The notes below the pieces were generated by a model. It did not search any database. It was not told where the DNA came from and saw nothing but the letters and a program-made list of their open reading frames with translations. Below, piece by piece: positions 44,455 to 53,585 of a stretch of 64,000 nucleotides of DNA (position 1 is the stretch's first letter; every line of letters starts with the position of its first letter). The stretch is from DASUPK01 sp963695805 (GTDB lineage Bacteria; Actinomycetota; Thermoleophilia; Solirubrobacterales; 70-9): contig CAVOHV010000012.1 of NCBI GenBank assembly GCA_963695805.1, positions 61,282-125,281 of the forward strand, given 5' to 3'. The position numbers were made by a program, and so were the translations under genes.

Positions 44455-47109
44455 CTACTTCGCGCCGAGCCAGTCCTTGCCGACGCCGATGTCCACGGTC
44501 AGCGGCGGATCGAGCTCGAAGGCCTCCGTCATCTCGCGCTCGACCAGCTCAGAGGCGGCCTCCATCTCGTCGGCGGGGCCTTCGAAGAGGAGCTCGTCAT
44601 GGATCTGGAGCACCAGGCGGGTCTCGAGGTCGGACCTGCCGAGGGCTCGCTGGCAGGCGACCATCGCGATCTTGATGATGTCCGCCGAGGTGCCCTGGAT
44701 CGGCATGTTGACCGCGAGGCGCTCGCCCTGGCTGCGTACCTGGGGACGGCCGGAGCGGAGTTCGGGGATCGGGCGGCGCCGGCCGAGGAGCGTCTCCACG
44801 TAGCCCTGCTCGCGCGCGAAGTCGATGGTCTCCTCGATGTAGCGCTTGACCGCGGGGAACCGCTCGAAGTAGCGGTCGATGTATTGGGCCGCTTCCTCCT
44901 GCTCGATGTTGAGGCGGTCGGCCAGGCCGTAGGCGGAGAGGCCGTAGGCGATGCCGTAGTTGACCATCTTGGCCTTCGAGCGATCGCCGGGGCTGACCCT
45001 CTTCGGGTCCGAGCCGAGCACCTCGGCGGCGGTGGCGGCATGGATGTCCTCCCCACGGGCGAAGATCTCTCGGAGGGCGTCCTCGCCCGCTATGTGGGCG
45101 AGGATCCGCAGCTCGATCTGGTTGTAGTCGGCGGAGAGCAGGCGGTGGCCGCGCGGGGCGACGAAGCAGGAGCGGATCGGCCGGCCCTCCTCGGTGCGGA
45201 TCGGGATGTTCTGGAGGTTGGGGTTGGTGCTGGAGAGCCGGCCGGTGGCGGTGGCGGTCTGGTTGAAGGTGGTGTGGAGACGGCCGGTCTCCGGGTCGAT
45301 CAGCTCGGGGAGGGCGTCCAGATAGGTGCTCTTCAGCTTGGTGAGCTCGCGCCACTGCTCGACCTTGGTCACGATCTCGTGCTCCTCCCGGATCTGGGAG
45401 AGGACGCGGGCGTCGGTTGAGAAGCCGGTCTTGCCGCGCCGCTTCTTGGTCAGGCCGAGCTCGTCGAACAGGACCTCGGCGAGCTGCTGGGGGGAACCGA
45501 TGGTGAATTCGTGGCCGGCGAGCTCGAAGATGTCTGCCTGGAGGGTCTCGATGCGCTGCTCGAAGCCCTCGTTGATGTCGGCGAGGCGCTTCTCGTCGAG
45601 CTTCACGCCGGTCTGCTCCATCGCCGCCAGCACCTCGATCAGCGGCATTTCCACCTCGTCCATAAGGCGCTCGATCTTCTGTTCCTTCATGCCCTCGCGC
45701 TGGAGCTGGGCGATCTCCCAGACCAGGCGGGCCTCGGCAGCGGGATCGGGCGGCGGCTCATCCCCAAGCTCGAGCTGGTCGCCGTCGGCGCCTTCCTCTT
45801 CCTTGGAAGCAGCCGCGAGGCCGCGCTGGGCCGCGATGTCGATGAGGTCATACGAGCGGCGCGCGGGGTCGAGCAGGTAGGCGCCGACCATCGTGTCGTG
45901 GCGGAGGTCGAGGCCGCCCGGGCCGGCGGCGGCGAGGACTCCATAGCGAGCACCGCCGCCGAGGCTCTTCAGGTCATGGCCGATGAGCCGGCGCTTGCCG
46001 AGTGCCTTGACGAGGTCCGCGAAGTCCGGGCAGTCGCCCTCGACGAGGTTCTTGCCGTCGTAGCCGGACCAGGTCTCGCCGGCGATCGCCAGGGCGACCT
46101 CCCCGTCGGCGAGGTCGTCGATCGATCCCTCCTTGGCCGTGGCGTCGAGCTCCTCCTCGACCTTGGAGTCGGGGACGAAGTCCGCCCCGAGCTCCTCCTC
46201 CAAGCGCTCGAGGATCACGCGGAGCTCGAACTCTCGGGCGACCTCGCGGAGTCGGCTGCGGTCCATCCGCTTCGCCATCAGCTCGTCGAGGTCGAGCTCG
46301 ATATCGATGTCGGTGATCGCGGTCGCGAGCTTCTTCGAGATGCGGGCGTCCTCGGCGTGGTTGGTGAGGTTCTCCTTGCGCTTGGCGCCGGAGATCTTGT
46401 CGATGTTGGCCAGAACCTCCTCGAGGTCGCCGTACTCCTGGAGCAGTTGGGCGGCGGTCTTGTCGCCGATGCCCGGGACACCGGGGATGTTGTCCGAGGT
46501 GTCGCCCTTGAGGCCGATCAGGTCGGTGACGAGCTCGGGAGGCACGCCGTAGCGCTCGACCACGCCGTCGCTGTCATAGATCTTGGTGTCGGTGACACCG
46601 CGGGAGGTGGTCATCACGCGGACCCCGTCCTCGACCAGCTGGTAGACGTCGCGGTCGCCGGAGACCACCATCACCGCCAGGTCCTGCTCGCGGGCGCGCT
46701 TGGTGAGCGAGGCGATCACGTCGTCCGCCTCGAAGCCGTCCACCTTGATGTTGGTGAAGCCGAAGGCCTCTGCCAAGGGCATCAGGTGGGGCCACTGGTC
46801 GCGCAGGAGGTCGGGTCGTGGCTTGCGCTGGGACTTGTAGGGCTCGTAGGTGAGCTCGCGGCCCGACCAGCCCGCGTCCCAGCAGACGACCACGGCGGCC
46901 GGGTCGTGGTCGATCAGCATCTTGGCGAACATCGAGGCGAGGCCATAGATGGCGTTGGTCGGCCTGCCGTCGTGGGTCGCGATCGACTCGGGCAGGGCGA
47001 AGAACGCCCGGTAGGCGAGCGAGTTGCCATCGATCAGGAAGAGCTCGGCAGGCTTCTGCTTGCCCTTTCCGCCCTTCGCGGGAGCCTTTTTCTGGGTCGT
47101 TGCCGGCAC
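44455..47109 (-). CDS. polA: DNA polymerase I
   Basis: 884 aa from GTG 47109. The 5'-3' exonuclease domain (residues about 22-320) has LFLIDGNSLAYRAFFAL, VDGFEADDVIASL and GVPGIGDKTAAQLLQEYG. The middle domain retains the fold but lacks the DxE and other metal ligands of proofreading enzymes (VALAIAGETWSGYDG where an active one has DxE), so 3'-5' activity is probably absent. The polymerase domain has DYNQIELRILAHIAGE, KAKMVNYGIAYGLSAYGLA and HDELLFEGP. Fills gaps in repair and replaces Okazaki primers. Complete and unbroken. Confidence 0.96.
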   Translation of the reverse strand: MPATTQKKAPAKGGKGKQKPAELFLIDGNSLAYRAFFALPESIATHDGRPTNAIYGLASMFAKMLIDHDPAAVVVCWDAGWSGRELTYEPYKSQRKPRPDLLRDQWPHLMPLAEAFGFTNIKVDGFEADDVIASLTKRAREQDLAVMVVSGDRDVYQLVEDGVRVMTTSRGVTDTKIYDSDGVVERYGVPPELVTDLIGLKGDTSDNIPGVPGIGDKTAAQLLQEYGDLEEVLANIDKISGAKRKENLTNHAEDARISKKLATAITDIDIELDLDELMAKRMDRSRLREVAREFELRVILERLEEELGADFVPDSKVEEELDATAKEGSIDDLADGEVALAIAGETWSGYDGKNLVEGDCPDFADLVKALGKRRLIGHDLKSLGGGARYGVLAAAGPGGLDLRHDTMVGAYLLDPARRSYDLIDIAAQRGLAAASKEEEGADGDQLELGDEPPPDPAAEARLVWEIAQLQREGMKEQKIERLMDEVEMPLIEVLAAMEQTGVKLDEKRLADINEGFEQRIETLQADIFELAGHEFTIGSPQQLAEVLFDELGLTKKRRGKTGFSTDARVLSQIREEHEIVTKVEQWRELTKLKSTYLDALPELIDPETGRLHTTFNQTATATGRLSSTNPNLQNIPIRTEEGRPIRSCFVAPRGHRLLSADYNQIELRILAHIAGEDALREIFARGEDIHAATAAEVLGSDPKRVSPGDRSKAKMVNYGIAYGLSAYGLADRLNIEQEEAAQYIDRYFERFPAVKRYIEETIDFAREQGYVETLLGRRRPIPELRSGRPQVRSQGERLAVNMPIQGTSADIIKIAMVACQRALGRSDLETRLVLQIHDELLFEGPADEMEAASELVEREMTEAFELDPPLTVDIGVGKDWLGAK

Positions 47110-47116
47110 GCATCCA

Positions 47117-47977
47117 TCATAGGTTGGGTGCGAGAGACCTCCGGCCGAGCAGGGCGCGCAAGGCCGCAACGACGGCAGATCGGTCCTCTGTCACCTGCCG
47201 GTAGGTGAAGCGGAGAACCCGAAACCCGAGGCTCTGAAGGTGGGCGTCGCGGGCGCGGTCGCGCTCGAATGCTGCGCGGTCGCCGTGGTGGCGAAAGCCG
47301 TCGGTCTCGACGATAAGGCGGCGGTCGGGCCAGAGGAAGTCCACTTCGTATGGGCCGACGCAGGCGTTCACCTCAGGCTGGGGAAGGCGGTGGCGGCGAC
47401 AGAGGCTCAGGAAGATGCGCTCGAGCTCGCTGCGGGTGAGGTGGGCCTCGCGCCTGACGTCCGCCGAGCTCACGAGCCGCAGGTCAAGCGCCCGCCTCAG
47501 TGCCCGGCGGAAAACCGGCTGGGGAGAGGTGCGGTGAAGGTCTCGAAGCGTGCGGCCCGGCTTCGTCACCGCGATGCCGTTGCGGCGGGTCGTAACACCG
47601 GCAATGAGGGAGCGGGATCGGTGGACCCGGATGCCCTTCCGCTTCTCCCTGCCGCCGTCCCCCGGGACTGTGACGTCGATCGGCCCCGAGTGCGGGTTGA
47701 GCATCGCCCACACGGCAGCAGCGCTCCGGTGGCTGACCACAGCCCGGGCACCGAGGGCAAGGACGGCCGCCACACACCGGCCTTCGAAGCTGAGTCGGGC
47801 ATGCCCCACCGCGTACACCCCGCGATGAATGCGGTGCAGCCGCCCGGCCTTGCCACGCCTGGAAGCCGCGACCTTCGAGATGCCGGCCGCCTGGAGTTGG
47901 GCACTGCTGACGACACCATGCTGCCGGGCGGCGATCTCGCTCATCAGTCGCTCGCTATTGGCGGGTTGGTTGCTCAC
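47117..47977 (-). CDS. AbiEi-type winged-helix / DUF559 endonuclease-like protein
   Basis: 286 aa if GTG 47977 is used; ATG 48019 and ATG 47944 are alternatives. Residues about 12-90 form an AbiEi antitoxin-like winged helix (EIAARQHGVVSSAQLQAAGISKVAASRRGKAGRLHRIHRGVYAVGH). The C-terminal third is DUF559: YEVDFLWPDRRLIVETDGFRHHGDRAAFERDRARDAHLQSLGFRVLRFTYRQV, with the PD-(D/E)xK-like Asp, Glu and following basic residues of very-short-patch-repair-type nucleases. Such fusions are abundant in Thermoleophilia; their role (defence, repair or toxin-antitoxin) is not established. Ends 7 bp before the polA start. Confidence 0.78.
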   Translation of the reverse strand: MSNQPANSERLMSEIAARQHGVVSSAQLQAAGISKVAASRRGKAGRLHRIHRGVYAVGHARLSFEGRCVAAVLALGARAVVSHRSAAAVWAMLNPHSGPIDVTVPGDGGREKRKGIRVHRSRSLIAGVTTRRNGIAVTKPGRTLRDLHRTSPQPVFRRALRRALDLRLVSSADVRREAHLTRSELERIFLSLCRRHRLPQPEVNACVGPYEVDFLWPDRRLIVETDGFRHHGDRAAFERDRARDAHLQSLGFRVLRFTYRQVTEDRSAVVAALRALLGRRSLAPNL

Positions 47978-48102
47978 CTGGCAACTAAGCCGCCAACTCC
48001 GGTCCCTCTCCCCCTTCATCGCCGCTGTTCGTCCCTCTCCCCTTGATCGCCGGTTTTCCGAGCAGCCGGGCGGCTTTCGGCGCCCCGTATCCTTCTCGCG
48101 CC

Positions 48103-49584
48103 ATGGCTGCCTCCGCTCAGTACAGCGTCACGGTCCGCGTCGAGCTCGACGCGCGTCAGGAGCCGCTCGGCAAGATCACGGCCCAGATCGCCGAGGCCGG
48201 CGGAGCGCTCCAGTCCGTCGACCTGATCCCCGGAGCGGGCCCTGAGGGCAAGAGGGTCCGCGAGTTCACGATCGACGCGGCCAGCTCCGAGGCCTGGGAG
48301 CAGATCCTCCGCTCGATTGGCTCGACCCGCGGCGCACGCGTCCTCGGCTTCACCGACCGCACCTTCGAGATGCACAAGAAGGGCAAGATCGAGCAGCACA
48401 ACAAGTACCCGCTGAAGACACGCGACGACCTCTCGATGGCCTACACGCCCGGCGTCGCGCGCGTCTGCGAGTACATCGCCGAGGACAAAACCAAGGCCTT
48501 CGACTTCACGATCAAGGCCAACACTGTCGCCGTGGTCTCTGACGGCTCGGCCGTACTCGGCCTCGGCGACATCGGCCCCGAAGCAGCCATGCCGGTGATG
48601 GAGGGCAAGGCGATGCTCTTCAAGGAGTTCGCCCAGGTCGACGCCTTCCCGATCTGCCTGGCCACCAACGACCCAGAGGAGATCATCCAGACGGTCAAGC
48701 TCCTGTCCCCCACCTTCGGCGGGATCAATCTCGAGGACATCTCCGCCCCGCGCTGCTTCGAGATCGAGGACCGGCTCAAGGAGGAGCTCGACATCCCGGT
48801 CTTCCACGACGACCAGCACGGCACGGCGGTGGTGGTGATGGCGGCGCTCTTCAACTCCCTGAAGATCGTCGGCAAGCCGATCGAGAGCCTTCGGGTGCTG
48901 ATGCTGGGCCTCGGCGCCGCCGGGGTCGCCTGCACGAAGATGATGCAGGAGTCGGGCATCACCCAGATCATCGGCTGCGACCGCCAGGGCGCGATCTCGA
49001 CGGACCGCTTCGACTACGTCGACGGCGGGATGTCGCCGATCAAGCGGTGGTACGCCGAGAACTCCAATCCGGAGAAGCTGAGCGGCGGTCCGAACGAGGT
49101 GATCGAGGGCTGTGACCTGTTCATCGGACTCTCCGGTCCCGGCCTGCTCGACCCCGAATCCCTGGCGAAGATGAACGACGACGCGATCGTCTTCGCCATG
49201 GCCAACCCCACCCCAGAGGTGATGCCGGAGGCGGCCGACCAGTACGTCCGGATCATGGCCACCGGCCGTTCGGACTACCCGAACCAGATCAACAACGTCC
49301 TCTGCTTCCCCGGGATCTTCCGTGGCGCGCTCGACGCCGGGGCCCCCCGGATCACCGAGGAGATGAAGATGGCGGCCGCTCGCGGCATCGCCGAAGTCGT
49401 CACCGACGACGACCTGGCCGAGGACTACATCATCCCCTCGGTCTTCAACCGCGACGTGGCCGCGAGCGTGGCCCGGGCGGTGGTGGACGAGGCCAAGGCC
49501 GCGGGCCTCGCCCGGTTCTCCGAGGAGACCGGGACGTTCGAGGTCGTCAGCGGCGACGGCGCCTCATCCGGCGGCACCGGTTGA
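48103..49584 (+). CDS. NAD(P)-dependent malic enzyme with N-terminal ACT domain
   Basis: 493 aa from ATG 48103. Residues 5-80 form an ACT-like regulatory domain (YSVTVRVELDARQEPLGKITAQIAEAGGALQSVDLIP). The malic domain has the catalytic Tyr in MAYTPGVARVCEYIA, the Lys-bearing TIKANTVAVVSDGSAVLGLGDIG, metal ligands in FGGINLEDISAPRCFEIED and PVFHDDQHGTAVV, and the NAD site VLMLGLGAAGVACTKMM. Decarboxylates malate to pyruvate, linking the TCA cycle to gluconeogenesis or NADPH supply. The ACT domain suggests control by an amino acid or other effector. Confidence 0.95.
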   Translation: MAASAQYSVTVRVELDARQEPLGKITAQIAEAGGALQSVDLIPGAGPEGKRVREFTIDAASSEAWEQILRSIGSTRGARVLGFTDRTFEMHKKGKIEQHNKYPLKTRDDLSMAYTPGVARVCEYIAEDKTKAFDFTIKANTVAVVSDGSAVLGLGDIGPEAAMPVMEGKAMLFKEFAQVDAFPICLATNDPEEIIQTVKLLSPTFGGINLEDISAPRCFEIEDRLKEELDIPVFHDDQHGTAVVVMAALFNSLKIVGKPIESLRVLMLGLGAAGVACTKMMQESGITQIIGCDRQGAISTDRFDYVDGGMSPIKRWYAENSNPEKLSGGPNEVIEGCDLFIGLSGPGLLDPESLAKMNDDAIVFAMANPTPEVMPEAADQYVRIMATGRSDYPNQINNVLCFPGIFRGALDAGAPRITEEMKMAAARGIAEVVTDDDLAEDYIIPSVFNRDVAASVARAVVDEAKAAGLARFSEETGTFEVVSGDGASSGGTG

Positions 49585-49651
49585 CCTGGGGACCGGGCCG
49601 CGACTACTGCGAGCGCCGCGTCGAGGGCAGCAGCGAGGCCATCGCGGGAAC

Positions 49652-49672
49652 CTAACGACCAGTCCTGGTTAG
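49652..49672. promoter_or_regulatory. Imperfect dyad upstream of the TIGR01777 gene
   Basis: CTAACGACCAG and CTGGTTAG form a stem (CCAG/CTGG plus CTAA/TTAG with a CGA bulge) 13 bp before the ATG at 49685. It could be an operator or a weak terminator for the malic-enzyme gene; neither is shown. Confidence 0.35.
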
Positions 49673-49684
49673 CATCCGGCGGCC

Positions 49685-50593
49685 ATGCGCGTCCTCGTAA
49701 CGGGAGCCACCGGCCTGATCGGATCTGACCTCTGCGACGCCCTGCTGGCGCGGGGCGACGAGGTCGTGGGACTCACTCGTGACCCGGACCGGGCGCGCCC
49801 GACGAACCCGACCGTCACCTGGCACGCCTGGCGGCCGACCACCGAAACGCCGCCGCCCGCGGCGTTGGACGGCATCGACGGCGTCGCCAACCTGATCGGC
49901 GAGGAGATCAACCAGCGGCTCACCGACGAGGCGAAAGTCCGGATTCGCGAGAGCCGGATCCTCGGCACCCGCAACCTGCTCGAGGGGGTCGAGTCCTCGC
50001 CGACCGAGCCGAGCGTCTTCGTCGGGCAGTCCGCGGTCGGCTACTACGGCGACCGCGGGGCCCAGGTCGTCGATGAGGAATCGGGGCCAGGCGAGGGGTT
50101 CGCCGCCGAGGTCCCGATCGACTGGGAGGCAGCGGAGCGGCAGGCCGAGGGGATCTTCGACCGAGTGGTGATCTTCCGAACAGGGCTCGTCCTCTCCAAG
50201 AACGGTGGCCTGCTCAAGCAGCTGCTGCTGCCATTCAAGCTCGGTGTCGGCGGTCCGATCGCGGGGGGTGACCAGTACATGTCCTGGGTGCACATCGAGG
50301 ATGTGGTGGGCCTCTTCCTCTGGGCTCTCGACGACCACCGTGTCTGGGGGGTGATCAACGGGACCGCCCCGAACCCGGTGACCAACCGCGAGCTCTCGAA
50401 GGCGCTCGGCCGCGCCCTGCGCCGGCCCGCTTTCATGCCGATTCCGAAATTCGCCGTTGCCGCTCTGAGAGGGGGCGAGCTCGCCGACACGGTCGCGGGC
50501 GGCGCCCGCGTTCTGCCCCGCCGAGCGCTCGACCTCGGCTATGAGTTCCGCCACCCGGACCTCGACGAGGCGCTGCGCTCGGCGCTGCGCTAA
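49685..50593 (+). CDS. TIGR01777-family NAD-dependent epimerase-like protein
   Basis: 302 aa SDR-fold protein. The N-terminal Rossmann is MRVLVTGATGLIGSDLCDALLARGDEV. The family has a Tyr-x-Gly active region around SAVGYYGDRG and VFRTGLVLSKNGG, with the conserved YMSWVHIEDVVGLFLWAL and GVINGTAPNPVTNRELSKALGRALRRPAF. This is the SDR39U1/YfcH group; some members are linked to cell division, but substrates are unknown. Faces the BrkB operon tail to tail. Confidence 0.88.
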   Translation: MRVLVTGATGLIGSDLCDALLARGDEVVGLTRDPDRARPTNPTVTWHAWRPTTETPPPAALDGIDGVANLIGEEINQRLTDEAKVRIRESRILGTRNLLEGVESSPTEPSVFVGQSAVGYYGDRGAQVVDEESGPGEGFAAEVPIDWEAAERQAEGIFDRVVIFRTGLVLSKNGGLLKQLLLPFKLGVGGPIAGGDQYMSWVHIEDVVGLFLWALDDHRVWGVINGTAPNPVTNRELSKALGRALRRPAFMPIPKFAVAALRGGELADTVAGGARVLPRRALDLGYEFRHPDLDEALRSALR

Positions 50594-50598
50594 TCCGC

Positions 50599-51612
50599 TC
50601 AGACGGTTCGGCGTGGCTCCGGCTCGTCCCGGGGCTCGAGCTGGATCTCCCGCTCTGCGCCCGGGACGCCCTCCTCGAACTGCTGCGCACGTTCGCGCTC
50701 GGCGTTGAGCTCATGCCCGAAGAGGATGGCCAGGTTGGTGATCCACATCCAGATCAGAATCACGACCACGCCGGCCAGCGAGCCATAGACCTTGTTGTAC
50801 GAGCCGAACTGTGAGGCGTAGAGGCCGAAACCAGCTGAGGCGAGCAGCCAGACTACGAGCGCGACAAAGCTTCCCGGCGTGATCCACCTGGACCCTCGCT
50901 GCTTGACGTTCGGCGAGGCGTAGTAGATGACGTCGATCATCACTACGAACAGGAGGGCGATCAGCACCCACTTGGCGTAGTTCCAGATCGAAACCGCCGT
51001 GTCGGAGATGCCGATCGGCTCCGCCACGTCGGAGACGATCGGCCCGGTGAGGACAATGCCCAGCGCCATGACCGCGAGCAGCAGGACCAACACCAGCGTC
51101 AGCAGAAGCTGAAGCGGGCGCAGCTTCCAGAAGGGACGCCCCTCGCGCGTCTCATAGATCACGTTCGAGGCGCGGATGAACGCCCCGAGATAGCCGGACG
51201 CCGACCACAGGGCCACAAGGGTGCTCACGATGAGGGCGAACCCGGCGGTCCCGCGGCTCTCGGTCACCTGCCGGATAGGGCCCTCGAAGGTGCTTGCAGC
51301 GGAGTCAGGGCCCACGCGGGTGACGATGTCCGTGAGCGTGTTGGTAGTCGATTGTGGATCGCCGACCAACCCCACGATCGAGACCAGCACGATCAGGCCC
51401 GGGAAGAGGGCGAGCAGGCCGTAATAGGTGAGCGTGGCGGCCCAGTCGGTGAGGTTGTCCTCCTGGAACTCCTGCGCCGTCCGCTTCAGCGTCGGCCACC
51501 GACCCGTCCGGCGCTCGACGCCAGTCGGGGCGAAGTCGTCGCCGCGCCGCTGCGTGGGGTCCTCATCGGGGCCGGTCCTCTCGGACCGATCGGCGGTGTC
51601 GGCGTCGGCCAT
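50599..51612 (-). CDS. YihY/BrkB-family membrane protein
   Basis: 337 aa. An acidic N-terminus, then six TM helices with the family core AATLTYYGLLALFPGLIVLVSIVGLVGD, LWSASGYLGAFIRASNVIYETREGRPFWKLRPLQLLLTLVLVLL and GSLAGVVVILIWMWITNLAILFGHELNAERERA. The YihY/BrkB family is widespread; the Bordetella member was linked to serum resistance, and earlier annotation as ribonuclease BN is incorrect. Function is probably membrane- or lipid-related. Lies 9 bp after the DUF4235 gene. Confidence 0.88.
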   Translation of the reverse strand: MADADTADRSERTGPDEDPTQRRGDDFAPTGVERRTGRWPTLKRTAQEFQEDNLTDWAATLTYYGLLALFPGLIVLVSIVGLVGDPQSTTNTLTDIVTRVGPDSAASTFEGPIRQVTESRGTAGFALIVSTLVALWSASGYLGAFIRASNVIYETREGRPFWKLRPLQLLLTLVLVLLLAVMALGIVLTGPIVSDVAEPIGISDTAVSIWNYAKWVLIALLFVVMIDVIYYASPNVKQRGSRWITPGSFVALVVWLLASAGFGLYASQFGSYNKVYGSLAGVVVILIWMWITNLAILFGHELNAERERAQQFEEGVPGAEREIQLEPRDEPEPRRTV

Positions 51613-51621
51613 CGTGTCGCT

Positions 51622-51897
51622 CTAGGCCTTCTCTGGAGATTCCTCGCCTGGCCAGGCGCCCGTCATGCGGGCGAAGCCACGCCGCGCCGCGTGGTCGAAC
51701 AGACCCTTGACCAGCCGGAAGATGGCCCCCTGAATCATCAGCGCGATCGCCAGCTTCGCGAGGCTCACCTCGCGCTGGTCGGGCTGCGGCGGCTCCTGTT
51801 CGTCCACCTTGCCCCAGATCGCGTCAAACACCTTCTGGCCGATCAGACCGGCCAGGAGCCCGCCGAGGATGCTGACGGGGATGAATGCAAGCTTCAT
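51622..51897 (-). CDS. DUF4235 family membrane protein
   Basis: 91 aa from ATG 51897 (ATG 51906 is an alternative). TM1 is IPVSILGGLLAGLIGQKVFDAIWGKV; a polar loop PPQPDQREVSLAKLAIALMIQGAIFRLVKGLFDHAARRGF follows, which is the DUF4235 signature. Small two-TM actinobacterial proteins of unknown role; often near BrkB-type genes, as here. Confidence 0.82.
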   Translation of the reverse strand: MKLAFIPVSILGGLLAGLIGQKVFDAIWGKVDEQEPPQPDQREVSLAKLAIALMIQGAIFRLVKGLFDHAARRGFARMTGAWPGEESPEKA

Positions 51898-51959
51898 AGG
51901 GACCATTTGCCCGCGCCCTGCACGGTGAAAACACTTCCGATGGGGCAAGATGGGTGTGG

Positions 51960-52874
51960 ATGAAGCTCGAAGGCGTCCACCACATCACCGCGATCACGGG
52001 GGACTCCCAGAAGAACGTCGACTTCTACGTCGCCGTCCTGGGCCTCCGCCTGGTGAAGAAGACGGTGAACCAGGACGACCCAACCGTCTACCACCTCTTC
52101 TACGCCGACGAGAAGGGCGACGCCGGATCCGACCTGACCTTCTTCGAGTACCCCGGCGCGCCCCAGGGTCGCGCGGGCGACGGGACGATCCACACGGTCG
52201 CCTGGCGGGTGGCGTCACCCGAGGCACTGGACTTCTGGGCGGAGCGGCTGGACGGTCAGGGCATCGAGGTCCGGCGCGAGAGTGACAGCCTTGGGTTCGC
52301 GGACCCCGAGGGCCTCGGCCATGAGCTGAGGGTGAGCAACGTGGAGGACGAGCCGCTGATGGCCGAGCAGCCCGACATCCCCGGCGAGGTCGCCCTCCAA
52401 GGGTTCGATGGCGCCCGCGCCTACGCGAGCAATCCGGAGGCGAGCCGCAAGCTCTTCGAGGAGGCTCTCGGCTTCCAGCCGCGCGACGACGGCTGGGAGG
52501 CTCGGGGGGACAGCCGGGGCGGCCTGTACGGGTTCGACCCACCCCCCTCCGAGCGCGGACTGCAGGGGGCGGGGAGCGTCCACCACATCGCCTGGGCATC
52601 CCAGATGGACGATCATGAGGCCTGGCGCGACCGGGTGACTGCAGCCGGCGCCCGTCCCACCCCTGTGATCGACCGCTTCTACTTCCGCTCGATCTACTTC
52701 CGCGAGCCGAGCGGCGTCCTCTTCGAGATCGCCACGCTCGGCCCCGGGTTCACCGTGGACGAGCCGCTCGAGACCCTGGGCGAGAAGCTCTCGCTGCCGC
52801 CCGACTACGAGCACCTCCGGGAGCAGGTAGAGCCGGTCCTGCGACCGATCAACAATCCGCGTGTCACCGCCTGA
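51960..52874 (+). CDS. VOC ring-cleaving-dioxygenase-like protein
   Basis: 304 aa from ATG 51960 (GTG 51954 also possible). Two VOC modules: the first opens LEGVHHITAITGDSQKNVDFYVAVLGLRLVKKTVNQDD with metal His in GVHHIT; the second contains GSVHHIAWASQMDDHEAWRDRV with a His metal ligand, and the Glu ligand in SGVLFEIATLGPGF. This is the PcpA/LinE-like ring-cleaving dioxygenase group (COG0346 tandem type). Characterised relatives cleave hydroquinones, but the natural substrate is unknown here. It overlaps the esterase gene by 14 bp. Confidence 0.85.
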   Translation: MKLEGVHHITAITGDSQKNVDFYVAVLGLRLVKKTVNQDDPTVYHLFYADEKGDAGSDLTFFEYPGAPQGRAGDGTIHTVAWRVASPEALDFWAERLDGQGIEVRRESDSLGFADPEGLGHELRVSNVEDEPLMAEQPDIPGEVALQGFDGARAYASNPEASRKLFEEALGFQPRDDGWEARGDSRGGLYGFDPPPSERGLQGAGSVHHIAWASQMDDHEAWRDRVTAAGARPTPVIDRFYFRSIYFREPSGVLFEIATLGPGFTVDEPLETLGEKLSLPPDYEHLREQVEPVLRPINNPRVTA

Positions 52875-53577
52875 GTCGGCGGCCGACCGCCCGGGCCAGG
52901 TAGTAGAGCTGGTCCACCTCGACCGCGAGCCGGCTGGCGAGCCGGAGGGCGCGCTGATCCTCCTGCACGGCCGCGGCGTCGACGAGCGCGACCTCTATCC
53001 GCTGCTCGAGGAGCTCGACCCGGAGCGCAGGCTGTTGGGAATAACGCCCGGGGCGCCGCTCACGAACGTCCCGCCGGGTGGGCGGCACTGGTACGTGATC
53101 AGGGAGGTCGGCCACCCCGAAGAGGAGACCTTCGTGGACACCCTGAACTCTCTCTGCCGCTTCCTCGACGACGAGCTTCGCCACCGCGGGATCCCCTGGG
53201 AGAAGACGGTGATCGGCGGCTTTAGCCAGGGGGCGGCCGTGTCCTGTGCCGTGGCGCTCGGGATGGGCCGCCCGCGCGCGGCCGGCCTGCTGATGATGAG
53301 CGGCTTCTATCCGATGGTCAGGGGCTGGAGGATGGACCCGAGCGCCAAGCGGGGCATGCCTGCCTACGTCACCCACGGCTCCTACGACCCAGTGATCCCC
53401 GTGGGCTTCGGCCGCAAGGCCCGCGACCTGCTCGAGGAGGGCGGTCTGGCTGTGACCTACCGGGAGACGCGGATGCAGCACGGCATCGACCACGCCGTCA
53501 TCCCGGAGATCCGTGCCTGGGTCTCCTCGGTGATCACCGGCGAGCCCGTGATCGAGGTCCCGCCCTCGGCGCGCTAG
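52861..53577 (+). CDS. Phospholipase/carboxylesterase-type alpha/beta hydrolase
   Basis: 238 aa from GTG 52861, starting inside the end of the dioxygenase gene. Oxyanion segment ALILLHGRGVDERDLYPLLEEL, nucleophile elbow VIGGFSQGAAVSCAVALGM (GFSQG), acid in THGSYDPVIPVGFGRKA, and catalytic His in RMQHGIDHAVIPEIRAWV. This is the Abhydrolase_2 family (carboxylesterase/phospholipase). Coupling with a ring-cleaving-type dioxygenase suggests hydrolysis of a cleavage product, inferred only from overlap. Confidence 0.88.
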   Translation: MSPPESAADRPGQVVELVHLDREPAGEPEGALILLHGRGVDERDLYPLLEELDPERRLLGITPGAPLTNVPPGGRHWYVIREVGHPEEETFVDTLNSLCRFLDDELRHRGIPWEKTVIGGFSQGAAVSCAVALGMGRPRAAGLLMMSGFYPMVRGWRMDPSAKRGMPAYVTHGSYDPVIPVGFGRKARDLLEEGGLAVTYRETRMQHGIDHAVIPEIRAWVSSVITGEPVIEVPPSAR

Positions 53578-53585
53578 CCGCGCCG
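53567..53585. terminator. 7-bp hairpin spanning convergent stop codons
   Basis: CGGCGCG (53567-53573), loop CTAGC, CGCGCCG (53579-53585). The loop contains the esterase TAG; the opposing lipoprotein stop begins at 53586. Likely a shared terminator; no T-run is present. Confidence 0.5.

Noticed and set aside
47101..47150. Possible fifth hairpin element near the polA start
   Set aside because: The similarity to the consensus (GGGTGCGAG only) is too short, and the paired arm is missing.
45511..47208. 565-codon plus-strand frame opposite polA
   Set aside because: Complement of a complete DNA polymerase I with all motifs; no independent support.
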